Positions 7,981-16,230 of a stretch of 24,238 nt of DNA are shown here, piece after piece (within the stretch, counting starts at the first letter, position 1; the number at the start of each line of letters is the position of its first letter). The stretch lies in contig CAMLLA010000009.1 of the NCBI GenBank assembly GCA_946480525.1, forward strand, positions 1-24,238, given 5' to 3'. This DNA comes from an uncultured Asticcacaulis sp. (lineage in GTDB: Bacteria > Pseudomonadota > Alphaproteobacteria > Caulobacterales > Caulobacteraceae). Both the position numbers and the translations under genes were made by a program. The notes beneath the pieces are model-generated. The model was not told where the DNA came from. It worked only from the letters and a program-made list of their open reading frames with translations, and made no database searches.

Positions 7981-8961
7981 TCAGACCTTTCCGCGATGCG
8001 ACTTGGCGTAGGCGTCGAACGCCACGGCGGCCACGATGATCAGGCCGATCACCACCTGCTGGAAGTACGATGAGACGTGCATGATGACCAGCCCGTTGGA
8101 CAGGACGCCGATCAGCAGGGCGCCGATCAGTGTGCCGCGAATGCTTCCCGAGCCGCCGGACAGGCTGGCGCCGCCGATGACGACCGAGGCAATGACGCGC
8201 AGCTCGTAATTGATCCCGGCCACGGCTTCCGCCGAACCCAGCCGCGCCGACAGCAGGAAGCCCGACAGTCCGGCCAGGAGGCCGACGATGACATAGACGC
8301 TGATGATCACGGCCTTGACGTTTATGCCGGCCAGGCGCGCCGCTTCGGCATTGCCGCCGACTGCGTAGACCTGACGGCCATAACGGGTATGACGCAGGGC
8401 GATATGGCCCGCCAGGGCGACCAGGCAGAAGATGATGACCGGGATGGGGATGCCCATGAGGTTGCCCGTGCCCCACCAGCGGTAGCCGTCGTCGAAGCCG
8501 GAGATCGGACCGCCGTCATTGAGGATCAGGGTGGCGCCGCGCCACACCGTCATCCCGCCCAGGGTGACGATAAAGGCCGGCACGCTCAGCCAGGTCACGC
8601 ACTTGCCGTGAATATAACCGGCGACCAGCCCGATCGAGGACGCGACCGTCAGGGCGACCAGCCATTGCGGCACGTCACTGCCCAGATGCTGCGCCACCCA
8701 TGCGGCGGCGATAGCGGCAAAGGCCAGCAATGACCCTACCGCCAGGTCGACCCCGGCGGTGAGGATAACGAAGGTCATGCCGACGGCGATGACGCCATAG
8801 ATCGAGACCTCGGTCAGGATGTTGACGGCATTGCGCAGCGACAGGAAGCGCGGGTTCCATGCCGCGAAGACCGCGATCAGCAGCAACAGGAACAGGGTGG
8901 TGCCCCAGGTGCGCAGGAAGGCGACCATGTCGAACGGGGGACGTTGGGTGGACGTGGTCAT
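7981..8961 (-). CDS. Sugar/inositol ABC transporter permease (RbsC/IatP type)
   Basis: Inner-membrane permease of the BPD_transp_2 family, 326 residues, normal length for RbsC-like proteins. About eight to ten hydrophobic segments are visible. The conserved stretches are YGVIAVGMTFVILTAGVDLA (family hallmark at the second and third TM segments), the cytoplasmic-loop sequence RYGRQVYAVGGNAEAARLAG, and GGASLSGGSGSIRGTLIGAL near the C-terminus. AGAGG lies a few bases before the ATG. It is 16 bp downstream of the ATPase gene and 3 bp upstream of the GH92 gene, so all are probably co-transcribed. It should form the channel with the ATPase and accept ligand from the binding protein. By analogy with the Caulobacter IbpA-IatA-IatP system, myo-inositol is the leading substrate guess; ribose, xylose or mannose remain possible. 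Confidence 0.93.
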   Translation of the reverse strand: MTTSTQRPPFDMVAFLRTWGTTLFLLLLIAVFAAWNPRFLSLRNAVNILTEVSIYGVIAVGMTFVILTAGVDLAVGSLLAFAAIAAAWVAQHLGSDVPQWLVALTVASSIGLVAGYIHGKCVTWLSVPAFIVTLGGMTVWRGATLILNDGGPISGFDDGYRWWGTGNLMGIPIPVIIFCLVALAGHIALRHTRYGRQVYAVGGNAEAARLAGINVKAVIISVYVIVGLLAGLSGFLLSARLGSAEAVAGINYELRVIASVVIGGASLSGGSGSIRGTLIGALLIGVLSNGLVIMHVSSYFQQVVIGLIIVAAVAFDAYAKSHRGKV

Positions 8962-8977
8962 AATACCTCTTTCGGAT

Positions 8978-10495
8978 TCATGCGGCCCGCTCCGTGGCCA
9001 TCAGCCCCATCAGGGTTTCCTCGTCGGCGGAAAACCCGTCGACGGTTCCCGTTATACGGCCTTCGCGGAAGACGATGATGCGGTCGCTGACCGCCATCAC
9101 CTCGGGCAGTTCCGACGAAATGACGATGACGGCGGTGCCCGACGCCGCCATGTCGAACAGGACCTGGTGGACGTCTGCCTTGGCGCCGACATCGACGCCG
9201 CGCGTCGGCTCGTCGACGATCAGCACCTTGGGCGAAAGGGCCATGCAGCGCGCCAGAAGGACCTTCTGCTGGTTGCCGCCCGACAGGGTGGCGATGGCGA
9301 CGCCGTCGTTCGCCATGCGGATATTGAGCCGGGCGCGATAATCCTCGACCAGGCGCTTTTCCGCCGCCTCATCGACAAAGACGCCCCAGGTGGACAGCCG
9401 CTTCAGGCTTGGCAGGGACAGGTTGTGGCGGATGGAATGTTCCAGGAAACAGCCCTGCTGCTTGCGGTCTTCCGGCACCAGGGCGATGCCCGCCTTCAGC
9501 GCGTCGCACGGCGAAGTCAGGTGCACGTCCTGTCCGTTCAGCCGGATGCGGCCGCTGTCCATCCGCTCGGCGCCGAACAAAAGCCGCGCCAGATCGGTGC
9601 GTCCGGCGCCGACCAGCCCGGCCAGGCCGACGATCTCGCCGGCGCGAACGTCGAAATGGATGTCGTGCAGCGATGTCCCGCGCGCCTCGTGACGGCCACG
9701 GCGGCGGCTGACGCCTTCGACCTTCAGCACCACCTCACCGCCGCCATCGTGCGGCGGACGCTTCAGAAATTCGACGTCGCGGCCGACCATCAGCCGGATC
9801 ATGCCGTCGATCTCGATGTCGGCCACCCGGCCTGTCGCGACGAAGCGGCCGTCGCGCAGCACTGTATAGCCGTCGCAAATCGCCTTCACCTCCCTGAGGC
9901 GGTGGGTGACGTAGATGACCGAGATGCCACGCGCCTTCAGTTCGCCGATAATGCGGTGCAGGATATCGACCTCGCGCGGGCTGAGCGCCGCGGTCGGTTC
10001 GTCCATGACGATCAGCTTCGCCTGCAGGGTCATGGCGCGCGCGATTTCGACCATCTGCTGGTCGGCGACGTTCAGCCGGCTGACCTCCATATCCGGATCG
10101 AGGTCGAGCCCCAGGCTGCCCAGCACGCCGGCGGCGTCGGTGCGCATCCGCTTCTGGTCGATCAGGCCGAAACGCAAGGGCTCGCGGCCGAGGTAAAGGT
10201 TCTCGGCCACCGTCAGGAAGGGCTGGAGATTGAACTCCTGGTAGATGGTGACGATGCCGGCCTTCTGGCGCATTACCGGCGTGTCGGAAGATGCGAGGTC
10301 GGCGCCGTCAAAACTCAGGCGCCCGGCATCGCAGCCCTGGGCTCCCGACAGGATCTTGAGCAGGGTCGACTTGCCCGCGCCGTTTTCGCCCAGCAGGGCG
10401 TGCACCTCACCGGCGCCCACCGACAGACGCGCCCCGTCGAGCGCCACGACACCCGGGAAACGTTTGGTGATATCCGTTATGTCAAGCAAGGCCAT
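8978..10495 (-). CDS. Sugar/inositol ABC transporter ATPase, two ABC domains (RbsA/IatA type)
   Basis: Cytoplasmic ATPase subunit with two tandem ABC domains, 505 residues, typical of the RbsA/MglA family. Domain 1 has Walker A GENGAGKS (36-43), a variant signature LNVADQQMVEIARA, and Walker B LIVMDEPTAAL. Domain 2 starts near residue 245 with a degenerate Walker A (GLVGAGRTDLARLLFG), a canonical signature LSGGNQQKV and Walker B VLIVDEPTRGVD. This asymmetry is normal for the family. A purine-rich GGGAGGGCAGGGGC directly precedes the ATG. It is separated from the binding-protein gene by 206 bp that hold strong stem-loops, so it may be expressed at a lower level than that gene. It is followed closely by the permease gene. 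Confidence 0.95.
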   Translation of the reverse strand: MALLDITDITKRFPGVVALDGARLSVGAGEVHALLGENGAGKSTLLKILSGAQGCDAGRLSFDGADLASSDTPVMRQKAGIVTIYQEFNLQPFLTVAENLYLGREPLRFGLIDQKRMRTDAAGVLGSLGLDLDPDMEVSRLNVADQQMVEIARAMTLQAKLIVMDEPTAALSPREVDILHRIIGELKARGISVIYVTHRLREVKAICDGYTVLRDGRFVATGRVADIEIDGMIRLMVGRDVEFLKRPPHDGGGEVVLKVEGVSRRRGRHEARGTSLHDIHFDVRAGEIVGLAGLVGAGRTDLARLLFGAERMDSGRIRLNGQDVHLTSPCDALKAGIALVPEDRKQQGCFLEHSIRHNLSLPSLKRLSTWGVFVDEAAEKRLVEDYRARLNIRMANDGVAIATLSGGNQQKVLLARCMALSPKVLIVDEPTRGVDVGAKADVHQVLFDMAASGTAVIVISSELPEVMAVSDRIIVFREGRITGTVDGFSADEETLMGLMATERAA

Positions 10496-10539
10496 GCCCC
10501 TGCCCTCCCGGCGTACGACCCTCAGGTCTATGTTTCAGA

Positions 10540-10638
10540 GCGATATGGCAAAAAGTGTCAGCGGTTTTTGCCAAAATATCGCGACAAAGCAAAAACTTAG
10601 ATCGGAATGACGCTTCCACTTAAAATCATTCCGATCTA
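10540..10638. repeat. Palindromic intergenic repeat, copy 1 (two stem-loops)
   Basis: This element lies between the binding-protein and ATPase genes. Stem-loop A has arms GCGATAT-GGCAAAAA (10540-10554) and TTTTTGCC-aaa-ATATCGC (10565-10582). Stem-loop B has perfect 13-bp arms TAGATCGGAATGA (10598-10610) and TCATTCCGATCTA (10626-10638) around a 15-nt loop. Stem-loop B and its flank, read on the minus strand, match 23363-23424 at about 41 of the first 47 positions, continuing after a one-base indel. It is a dispersed REP-like element and probably forms RNA structure in the operon transcript. Confidence 0.75.
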
Positions 10639-10662
10639 GAGCGATACTCAAGCCTAACCACT

Positions 10663-10687
10663 GACGCTTTCGGCTTCGCCGAACGTC
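10663..10687 (-). terminator. Hairpin just after the binding-protein gene
   Basis: The arms GACG..TTCGGC and GCCGAA..CGTC form a GC-rich stem with a 3-nt loop and a 2-nt bulge, 14 bp downstream of the binding-protein stop codon. No run of T follows on the minus strand, so it is more likely a 3'-end stabiliser or weak attenuator than a strong terminator. It would help express the binding protein above the membrane subunits. Confidence 0.4.
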
Positions 10688-10701
10688 GTCCGCTATATCG
10701 C

Positions 10702-11664
10702 CTATTTCGCTTCGGCGATGCGCGAGGCCTGGTTGAGGTTGTCGCGGGTGATCAGGACGGGGATCAGGCTTTTGGAGGCGATCGGCGCCTTTTCCTTGAG
10801 GTGGGCGACGACGGCGCGCAGCGCCGTGCGGATCTGCTCGCCGGGATTCTGCTCGACCGTCGCGGCCATGTCGCCGGCGCGGATGCGGACCAGTGCCTCG
10901 GGGATCGCATCGAAGCCGAGGACGGCGATCTGCTTCGGCGTGAAGCCGGCGCCGCGAATGGCTTCCAGCGCGCCCATGGCCATGTCGTCGTTGAGGCACA
11001 GGATGACGTCGGGATGACCGCCGCCCATCGAAGTCAGGACGTTCTGGGTGACGCTCAGCGCCTGGTCTCGCTTGGAATTTCCGGTCTGTTCGGCAACGAT
11101 CTGGTACGCTGCGCCGCCGGCTGCCAGCCCTTCATGCACGCCCTTGACGCGTTCGATCGAGGACGAACTGCCCGGGTCGTTGGTGATCACCACGACCTTG
11201 GCGCCCTTGGGATAGGTCTTGACGACCCAGTCGGCCATGGCGCGGCCGCCGGCGACATTGTCGGCGCCGAAATGCGGCACAGGATGCTTGCCGCCGCCGA
11301 TATGGCGATCGACCGAAACGACGGTCACGCCTTCGTCGGCCAGGGCGTCCGTGGCCGAAGCCAGCGCCTTGGAATCGGTCGGCGCGATGATGACCGCCCC
11401 GATCCCCTGAATGCGCGCGGCTTCAAGGTCGGAAACCTGCTTGGAGGAGTTGTTCTGCCCGTCCAGCACCTGGACCTTGACGCCCAGCGTCTTCGCCTCG
11501 TCCTCGAGATCGCGGCGCATGGCGACGAAAAAGGGCTGGGACAGGTCGCTGAAGCTGACCACGATGTCGCCCGACGCGGCGTCGCCGCCTTTCGAGCATG
11601 CGGTCAGGGTATGCAGCCCGAACAGGGCGGTGACAGTCAGCATGTGGCGGCGGCTGATGGGCAT
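10702..11664 (-). CDS. Sugar-binding lipoprotein, probable myo-inositol-binding protein (RbsB/IbpA-like)
   Basis: Periplasmic substrate-binding protein (Peripla_BP_4 family) feeding the downstream ABC transporter, 320 residues. The start at 11664 is chosen because AGGAA (11671-11675) stands 6 bp before it; an upstream in-frame ATG at 11700 has no such site. The signal peptide carries a twin-arginine-like ISRRHML and a lipobox LTAC, giving lipid-modified C23. Ligand-pocket landmarks shared with RbsB are visible: SQPFFV, VLDGQNNSSK, PTDSKA, VDRHI, ADNVAGGRAMADWV, IERVKG, NDDMAMGALEA, GFDAIPEA and EQNP. From memory of the family, the sequence most resembles the Caulobacter myo-inositol-binding protein IbpA, and the adjacent mmsA (the last step of inositol breakdown) fits. 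No other inositol genes are in the window, so the substrate remains a strong guess. Confidence 0.9.
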   Translation of the reverse strand: MPISRRHMLTVTALFGLHTLTACSKGGDAASGDIVVSFSDLSQPFFVAMRRDLEDEAKTLGVKVQVLDGQNNSSKQVSDLEAARIQGIGAVIIAPTDSKALASATDALADEGVTVVSVDRHIGGGKHPVPHFGADNVAGGRAMADWVVKTYPKGAKVVVITNDPGSSSSIERVKGVHEGLAAGGAAYQIVAEQTGNSKRDQALSVTQNVLTSMGGGHPDVILCLNDDMAMGALEAIRGAGFTPKQIAVLGFDAIPEALVRIRAGDMAATVEQNPGEQIRTALRAVVAHLKEKAPIASKSLIPVLITRDNLNQASRIAEAK

Positions 11665-11686
11665 GAATTCTTCCTGTTGAGCGGTC

Positions 11687-11702
11687 AATTGGTCGACCAT
11701 TT
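11687..11702. promoter_or_regulatory. Candidate FadR/UxuR-type operator
   Basis: AATTGGTCGACCATTT is symmetric at 7 of 8 base pairs, with a perfect core TGGTCGACCA (11690-11699). FadR-subfamily GntR operators of the UxuR/ExuR kind are built on TTGGTnnACCAA, and this matches 11 of those 12 positions. It lies at or just after the predicted transcription start of the binding-protein gene, a typical repressor position. The FadR-type regulator encoded at 17722-18495 is a plausible binder; a LacI-family protein is the alternative. Confidence 0.45.
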
Positions 11703-11707
11703 TTTTT

Positions 11708-11740
11708 ATTCTTATAAATGGAATTTTTATTCTACGTCAA
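11708..11740 (-). promoter_or_regulatory. Binding-protein promoter with overlapping GntR operator, copy 2
   Basis: On the minus strand TTGACG (11735-11740) and TATAAG (11711-11716), 18 bp apart, each match sigma70-type consensus at 5/6. This gives a predicted start near 11704 and a leader of about 40 nt. The 14-bp word TTATAAATGGAATT (plus strand 11712-11725), identical to 2563-2576, covers the -10 and part of the spacer. ATTC/GAAT arms frame it at 11708-11724. A repressor bound here would block polymerase. The promoter lies within the 100 bp between mmsA and the binding-protein start, so the transporter/GH92 operon can be driven independently of mmsA. Confidence 0.6.
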
Positions 11741-11764
11741 CGCAAATGGCGGATAGCCTCCACT

Positions 11765-13258
<1,494 letters not shown>

Positions 13259-13273
13259 AATGCAGAACCTCGA

Positions 13274-13287
13274 CTGGACCGGTCCAG
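13274..13287. promoter_or_regulatory. Perfect 14-bp palindrome, candidate operator between mmsA and GH115
   Basis: CTGGACCGGTCCAG is fully self-complementary and centred on CG. It lies 16-29 bp upstream of the mmsA start codon, so it would fall in the mmsA leader, and about 38 bp upstream of the GH115 -35 element. The layout suits a dimeric repressor (LacI- or GntR-type) that could act on both divergent genes. Its TGG/CCA ends resemble the TGGTCGACCA site at 11690-11699, but the cores differ. Confidence 0.45.
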
Positions 13288-13324
13288 GGTGAACCGAAAA
13301 TCACAGAATGAATATTTCATAAGA

Positions 13325-13352
13325 TTGATATTTGCAATATTCGTTTTATATT
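13325..13352 (+). promoter_or_regulatory. Promoter of the GH115 operon
   Basis: TTGATA (13325-13330) and TATATT (13347-13352) are 16 bp apart, each 5/6 to the sigma70 consensus, in an AT-rich pocket. The predicted start is near 13359, leaving a leader of about 70 nt before the ATG at 13429. An inverted repeat, GAATATT (13310-13316) with AATATTC (13336-13342), brackets the -35 and may be a further protein site. The opposite strand of the same pocket probably holds the mmsA promoter (TTGCAA near 13333-13338), but its -10 is poor. Confidence 0.55.
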
Positions 13353-13428
13353 GCGTCGGCGTTCGGTATCAGGACGCCTCTTACGGACCGCACCGCGACG
13401 GCCGCAACATGACAGGGATGCTACGCCG

Positions 13429-16230
13429 ATGACACGCTATTCCGCAACGGCTTTTATCGGGATTATCGGCGCGGGGCTGCTCGGCCTCGTCCAGCCCGCC
13501 GCCGCTGGCGAGGTCGTATTGTACGACGGCGCCCAGGTCGCCAGCATCGTTCACGACGATCATGGCGCGGGCCGCACCTTTACACTGGCCGCCGGCCTTT
13601 TGGCGCGCGACCTCAACAGCCTGAGCGGCAAGACCGCCCGCGTATCGGCAAAGGCGCGCGACTGCGGCCAGGTCTGCGTCGTCATCGGGCTGCACGATGC
13701 GCCAGAGGTTCGCCGCCTTGCCGGCAAGGTAGGCGAAGACCTGACCGCTCTCAAGGGGCAATGGGAGGTCTATCGCCGCTTCGTGGTCCGCGATGGCGCC
13801 AGCACCTATGTCGTCATCGCCGGCTCCGACCCGCGCGGCACCGTCTATGGCACGGTCGACCTGTCGCGGTCCCTGGGCGTATCGCCGTGGGAGTGGTGGG
13901 CCGACGTGACGCCGCGCCGCCAGGACCGGCTGAGCGTGGATGATTCCCCCCTCACCTCAAAGACGCCGTCGGTGCAGTACCGGGGCATGTTCCTCAACGA
14001 TGAGGACTGGGGGCTGGTGCCCTGGGCCGCGCAGACCTACGACCCGAAGACCGGCAACATCGGACCGAAGACCTATGCCAGGGTCTTTGAGCTGATGTGG
14101 CGGCTTAAGGCCAATACGGTGTGGCCGGCCATGCATTCGATCTCGACGCCATTTTACGGTGACAAGGGCAATCCGCCGGTCGCCGAAGACTACGCCGTCG
14201 TGGTCGGCACGTCGCATGCCGAACCGATGATGCGCAACAACCTGCGCGAATGGGACGAACACGCGCGCGGCCCCTTCGATTTTACCAAGAACCGGCCGGC
14301 CATCCTCGACTACTGGCGTCAGCGCGCCCAGGAAGGCAAGGGGTTCGAAAACATCTACACGGTCGGCCTGCGCGGCATCCATGACGGGCCCATGCAGGGC
14401 GCCAATACGATGGCCGAGCGCCAGGCCATATTGCAGACGGTCATCGGCCTGCAGCGCGACATCCTGGGCCAGGTCTATAAGCGCCCGGCCAGGACCGTAC
14501 CCCAGGTCTACGTGGCCTATCACGAACTGCAGGAAGCCTACGACGCCGGCCTGCACATCCCGGAAGACGTCACCCTGATGTGGGCGGACGACAATTACGG
14601 CTATATCCGCCGCTTCAGCACGCCGGAAGAAACGAAGCGGTCCGGCGGCGCCGGCGTCTATTACCACCTGTCCTACTGGGGACGGCCGCACGACTATCTC
14701 TGGCTGGGAACGACCCACCCCAACCTGATCCACGAGCAGATGGACCGGGCATGGCAGATGCAGGCGCGGCGCATGTGGATCGCCAATGTCGGCGACATCA
14801 AGCCGATCGAGTTCCTGACCCAGTACTTCCTCGACCTTGCCTTCGACACCGAGACCTTCAAACAGACGCCGCGCGACTATCTGACCGGCTTCATGACCGA
14901 GCAGTTCGGCGGCGACCAGGCGGCCGAAATCACCGACATCATGATGGGCTATTACGATCTCGCCTTCGAACGCAAGCCGGAGTTCATGGGCTTCGGCCAG
15001 ACAGAATGGGTCAATCAGAACCGTCACAGCGACTATACGCGCGGTGACGGCGAGGAAGCCCAGACCCGGATTGAGGCCTATCAGCGCCTGACCGCCCGCG
15101 CCGAAGCCGTGGCCGAAAAAATCCCGGCCGACCGCCGCGACGCCTTTTTCGAACTGGTGCTCTATCCGATGCGGACGTCGGCGGCGCTGAACGAACGCAT
15201 TCTGAAACTCGACCTGGCCGATCTCTATGCCGGACAGGGCCGCGCGAGCGCCAACCTCTATGCGGCGCAGGCAAAGGCCGCGCATGCCGTCATCGTCCGC
15301 GACACTGAAACCTACAACAGCCTGAACACAGGCAAATGGCGCGGCATGATGGACATGGCGCCGCGCCGCCTGCCCGTCTTCGAAGAACCAAGATGGCCGC
15401 AATGGTCACCCTCGGTGAAACAGGGCTGCGACCTGGCCGTCACCGGTCAATGGTACAACGACAACAACACCCTGCCGTTTGTCGCCGGCCGTCCGCAAAG
15501 CCGCCCGGTCACCGTCTTCGGCCATGGCGAACAGGCGCTCAACTGGCAGGCCGGTGCGGGAGCTGCCGGTTTCCGCCTGTCGGCGCCGTCTGGCGCGCTC
15601 AACGCCGCCAATGGCTACGAACAGCGCCTGACCCTGCACTACGACGGCACGACGCCTCCGGGCGACCATACCCTGGGCGTAAAGTGCGGCGACACCGACC
15701 TGTCGCTCTTTGTCCGCGTGCTGCCCGCCCTGCCGGACGGCGTGGCCGGCGAAGACAACCGCATCGTTACCCTGCGCGCCGACAGCGGCGTCATCGGTTC
15801 CGACTGGCAGGCAATCGACGGACTGGGCAGCCTGGGGCGCGTGCTGCGCGCGCGCCTGGACCTGCCGTCGGGTGCGCAGGGCACACCGGCCAGCTACAGC
15901 TTCGCCACCTCGACCGAGGTCGGCGGAGTGCTGAAGGTCATCGCCCTGCCGACCCACGCGCTTGACCCGGGCAAGGGCGTGCGCATGGCGATGCAGCTGG
16001 ACGGCGGCCCGGTTCAGGTGCTCGACTTCGCCACGCTTGGCCGCAGCGACGTTTGGAAAAACAACGTCCTGACCAATACCGCGGTCGCCAGCCTGCCGCT
16101 GAAGCTGCTGACCAAGGGGCAGCACGAGATCAGGCTTTACCCGCTCGATCCCGGCGTTACGCTCGACCGCATCGAGATCGATCTCGACCGCGCCCCCTAC
16201 CATTACGGCGCCGTGGAGGCCCTGAAATGA
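13429..16230 (+). CDS. GH115 alpha-glucuronidase
   Basis: Secreted glycosidase, 933 residues. Characterised GH115 enzymes remove alpha-1,2-linked (4-O-methyl)glucuronic acid, typically from xylan, including internal residues. The signal peptide spans 1-26 (VQPAAA before GEVVLYDG). The order is an N-terminal alpha/beta domain (to about 165, with GSDPRGTVYGTVDLSRSLGV), the catalytic barrel (about 180-520, with RGMFLNDEDWGL, LKANTVWPAMH, VVGTSHAEPMMRNN, YTVGLRGIHDGPM and MWADDNYGYIRR), a helical region, and a C-terminal beta domain. The start at 13429 is chosen because AGGGA lies about 10 bp upstream. The longer frame from a TTG at 13351 begins inside the -10 element. Its stop overlaps the phosphatase start (ATGA). 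The substrate could be glucuronoxylan or another alpha-1,2-glucuronoside such as the glucuronosyl-inositol of plant sphingolipids. Confidence 0.95.
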   Translation: MTRYSATAFIGIIGAGLLGLVQPAAAGEVVLYDGAQVASIVHDDHGAGRTFTLAAGLLARDLNSLSGKTARVSAKARDCGQVCVVIGLHDAPEVRRLAGKVGEDLTALKGQWEVYRRFVVRDGASTYVVIAGSDPRGTVYGTVDLSRSLGVSPWEWWADVTPRRQDRLSVDDSPLTSKTPSVQYRGMFLNDEDWGLVPWAAQTYDPKTGNIGPKTYARVFELMWRLKANTVWPAMHSISTPFYGDKGNPPVAEDYAVVVGTSHAEPMMRNNLREWDEHARGPFDFTKNRPAILDYWRQRAQEGKGFENIYTVGLRGIHDGPMQGANTMAERQAILQTVIGLQRDILGQVYKRPARTVPQVYVAYHELQEAYDAGLHIPEDVTLMWADDNYGYIRRFSTPEETKRSGGAGVYYHLSYWGRPHDYLWLGTTHPNLIHEQMDRAWQMQARRMWIANVGDIKPIEFLTQYFLDLAFDTETFKQTPRDYLTGFMTEQFGGDQAAEITDIMMGYYDLAFERKPEFMGFGQTEWVNQNRHSDYTRGDGEEAQTRIEAYQRLTARAEAVAEKIPADRRDAFFELVLYPMRTSAALNERILKLDLADLYAGQGRASANLYAAQAKAAHAVIVRDTETYNSLNTGKWRGMMDMAPRRLPVFEEPRWPQWSPSVKQGCDLAVTGQWYNDNNTLPFVAGRPQSRPVTVFGHGEQALNWQAGAGAAGFRLSAPSGALNAANGYEQRLTLHYDGTTPPGDHTLGVKCGDTDLSLFVRVLPALPDGVAGEDNRIVTLRADSGVIGSDWQAIDGLGSLGRVLRARLDLPSGAQGTPASYSFATSTEVGGVLKVIALPTHALDPGKGVRMAMQLDGGPVQVLDFATLGRSDVWKNNVLTNTAVASLPLKLLTKGQHEIRLYPLDPGVTLDRIEIDLDRAPYHYGAVEALK

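Noticed and set aside
3395..8961. Possible duplication origin for the two GH92 genes within this locus
   Set aside because: The proteins share family motifs but differ through most of their length, so a recent tandem duplication is not supported.
8819..10600. 593-codon plus-strand open frame
   Set aside because: Shadow of the ATPase gene, whose Walker and signature motifs are clear on the other strand.
11665..11700. Upstream ATG extending the binding protein by 12 residues
   Set aside because: It would spoil the lipoprotein signal peptide, and it overlaps the predicted operator and transcription start. The ATG at 11664 has AGGAA 6 bp upstream.
13351..13428. TTG start extending GH115 by 26 residues
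   Set aside because: The TTG lies in the -10 element of the predicted promoter, and the extension hides the signal peptide.
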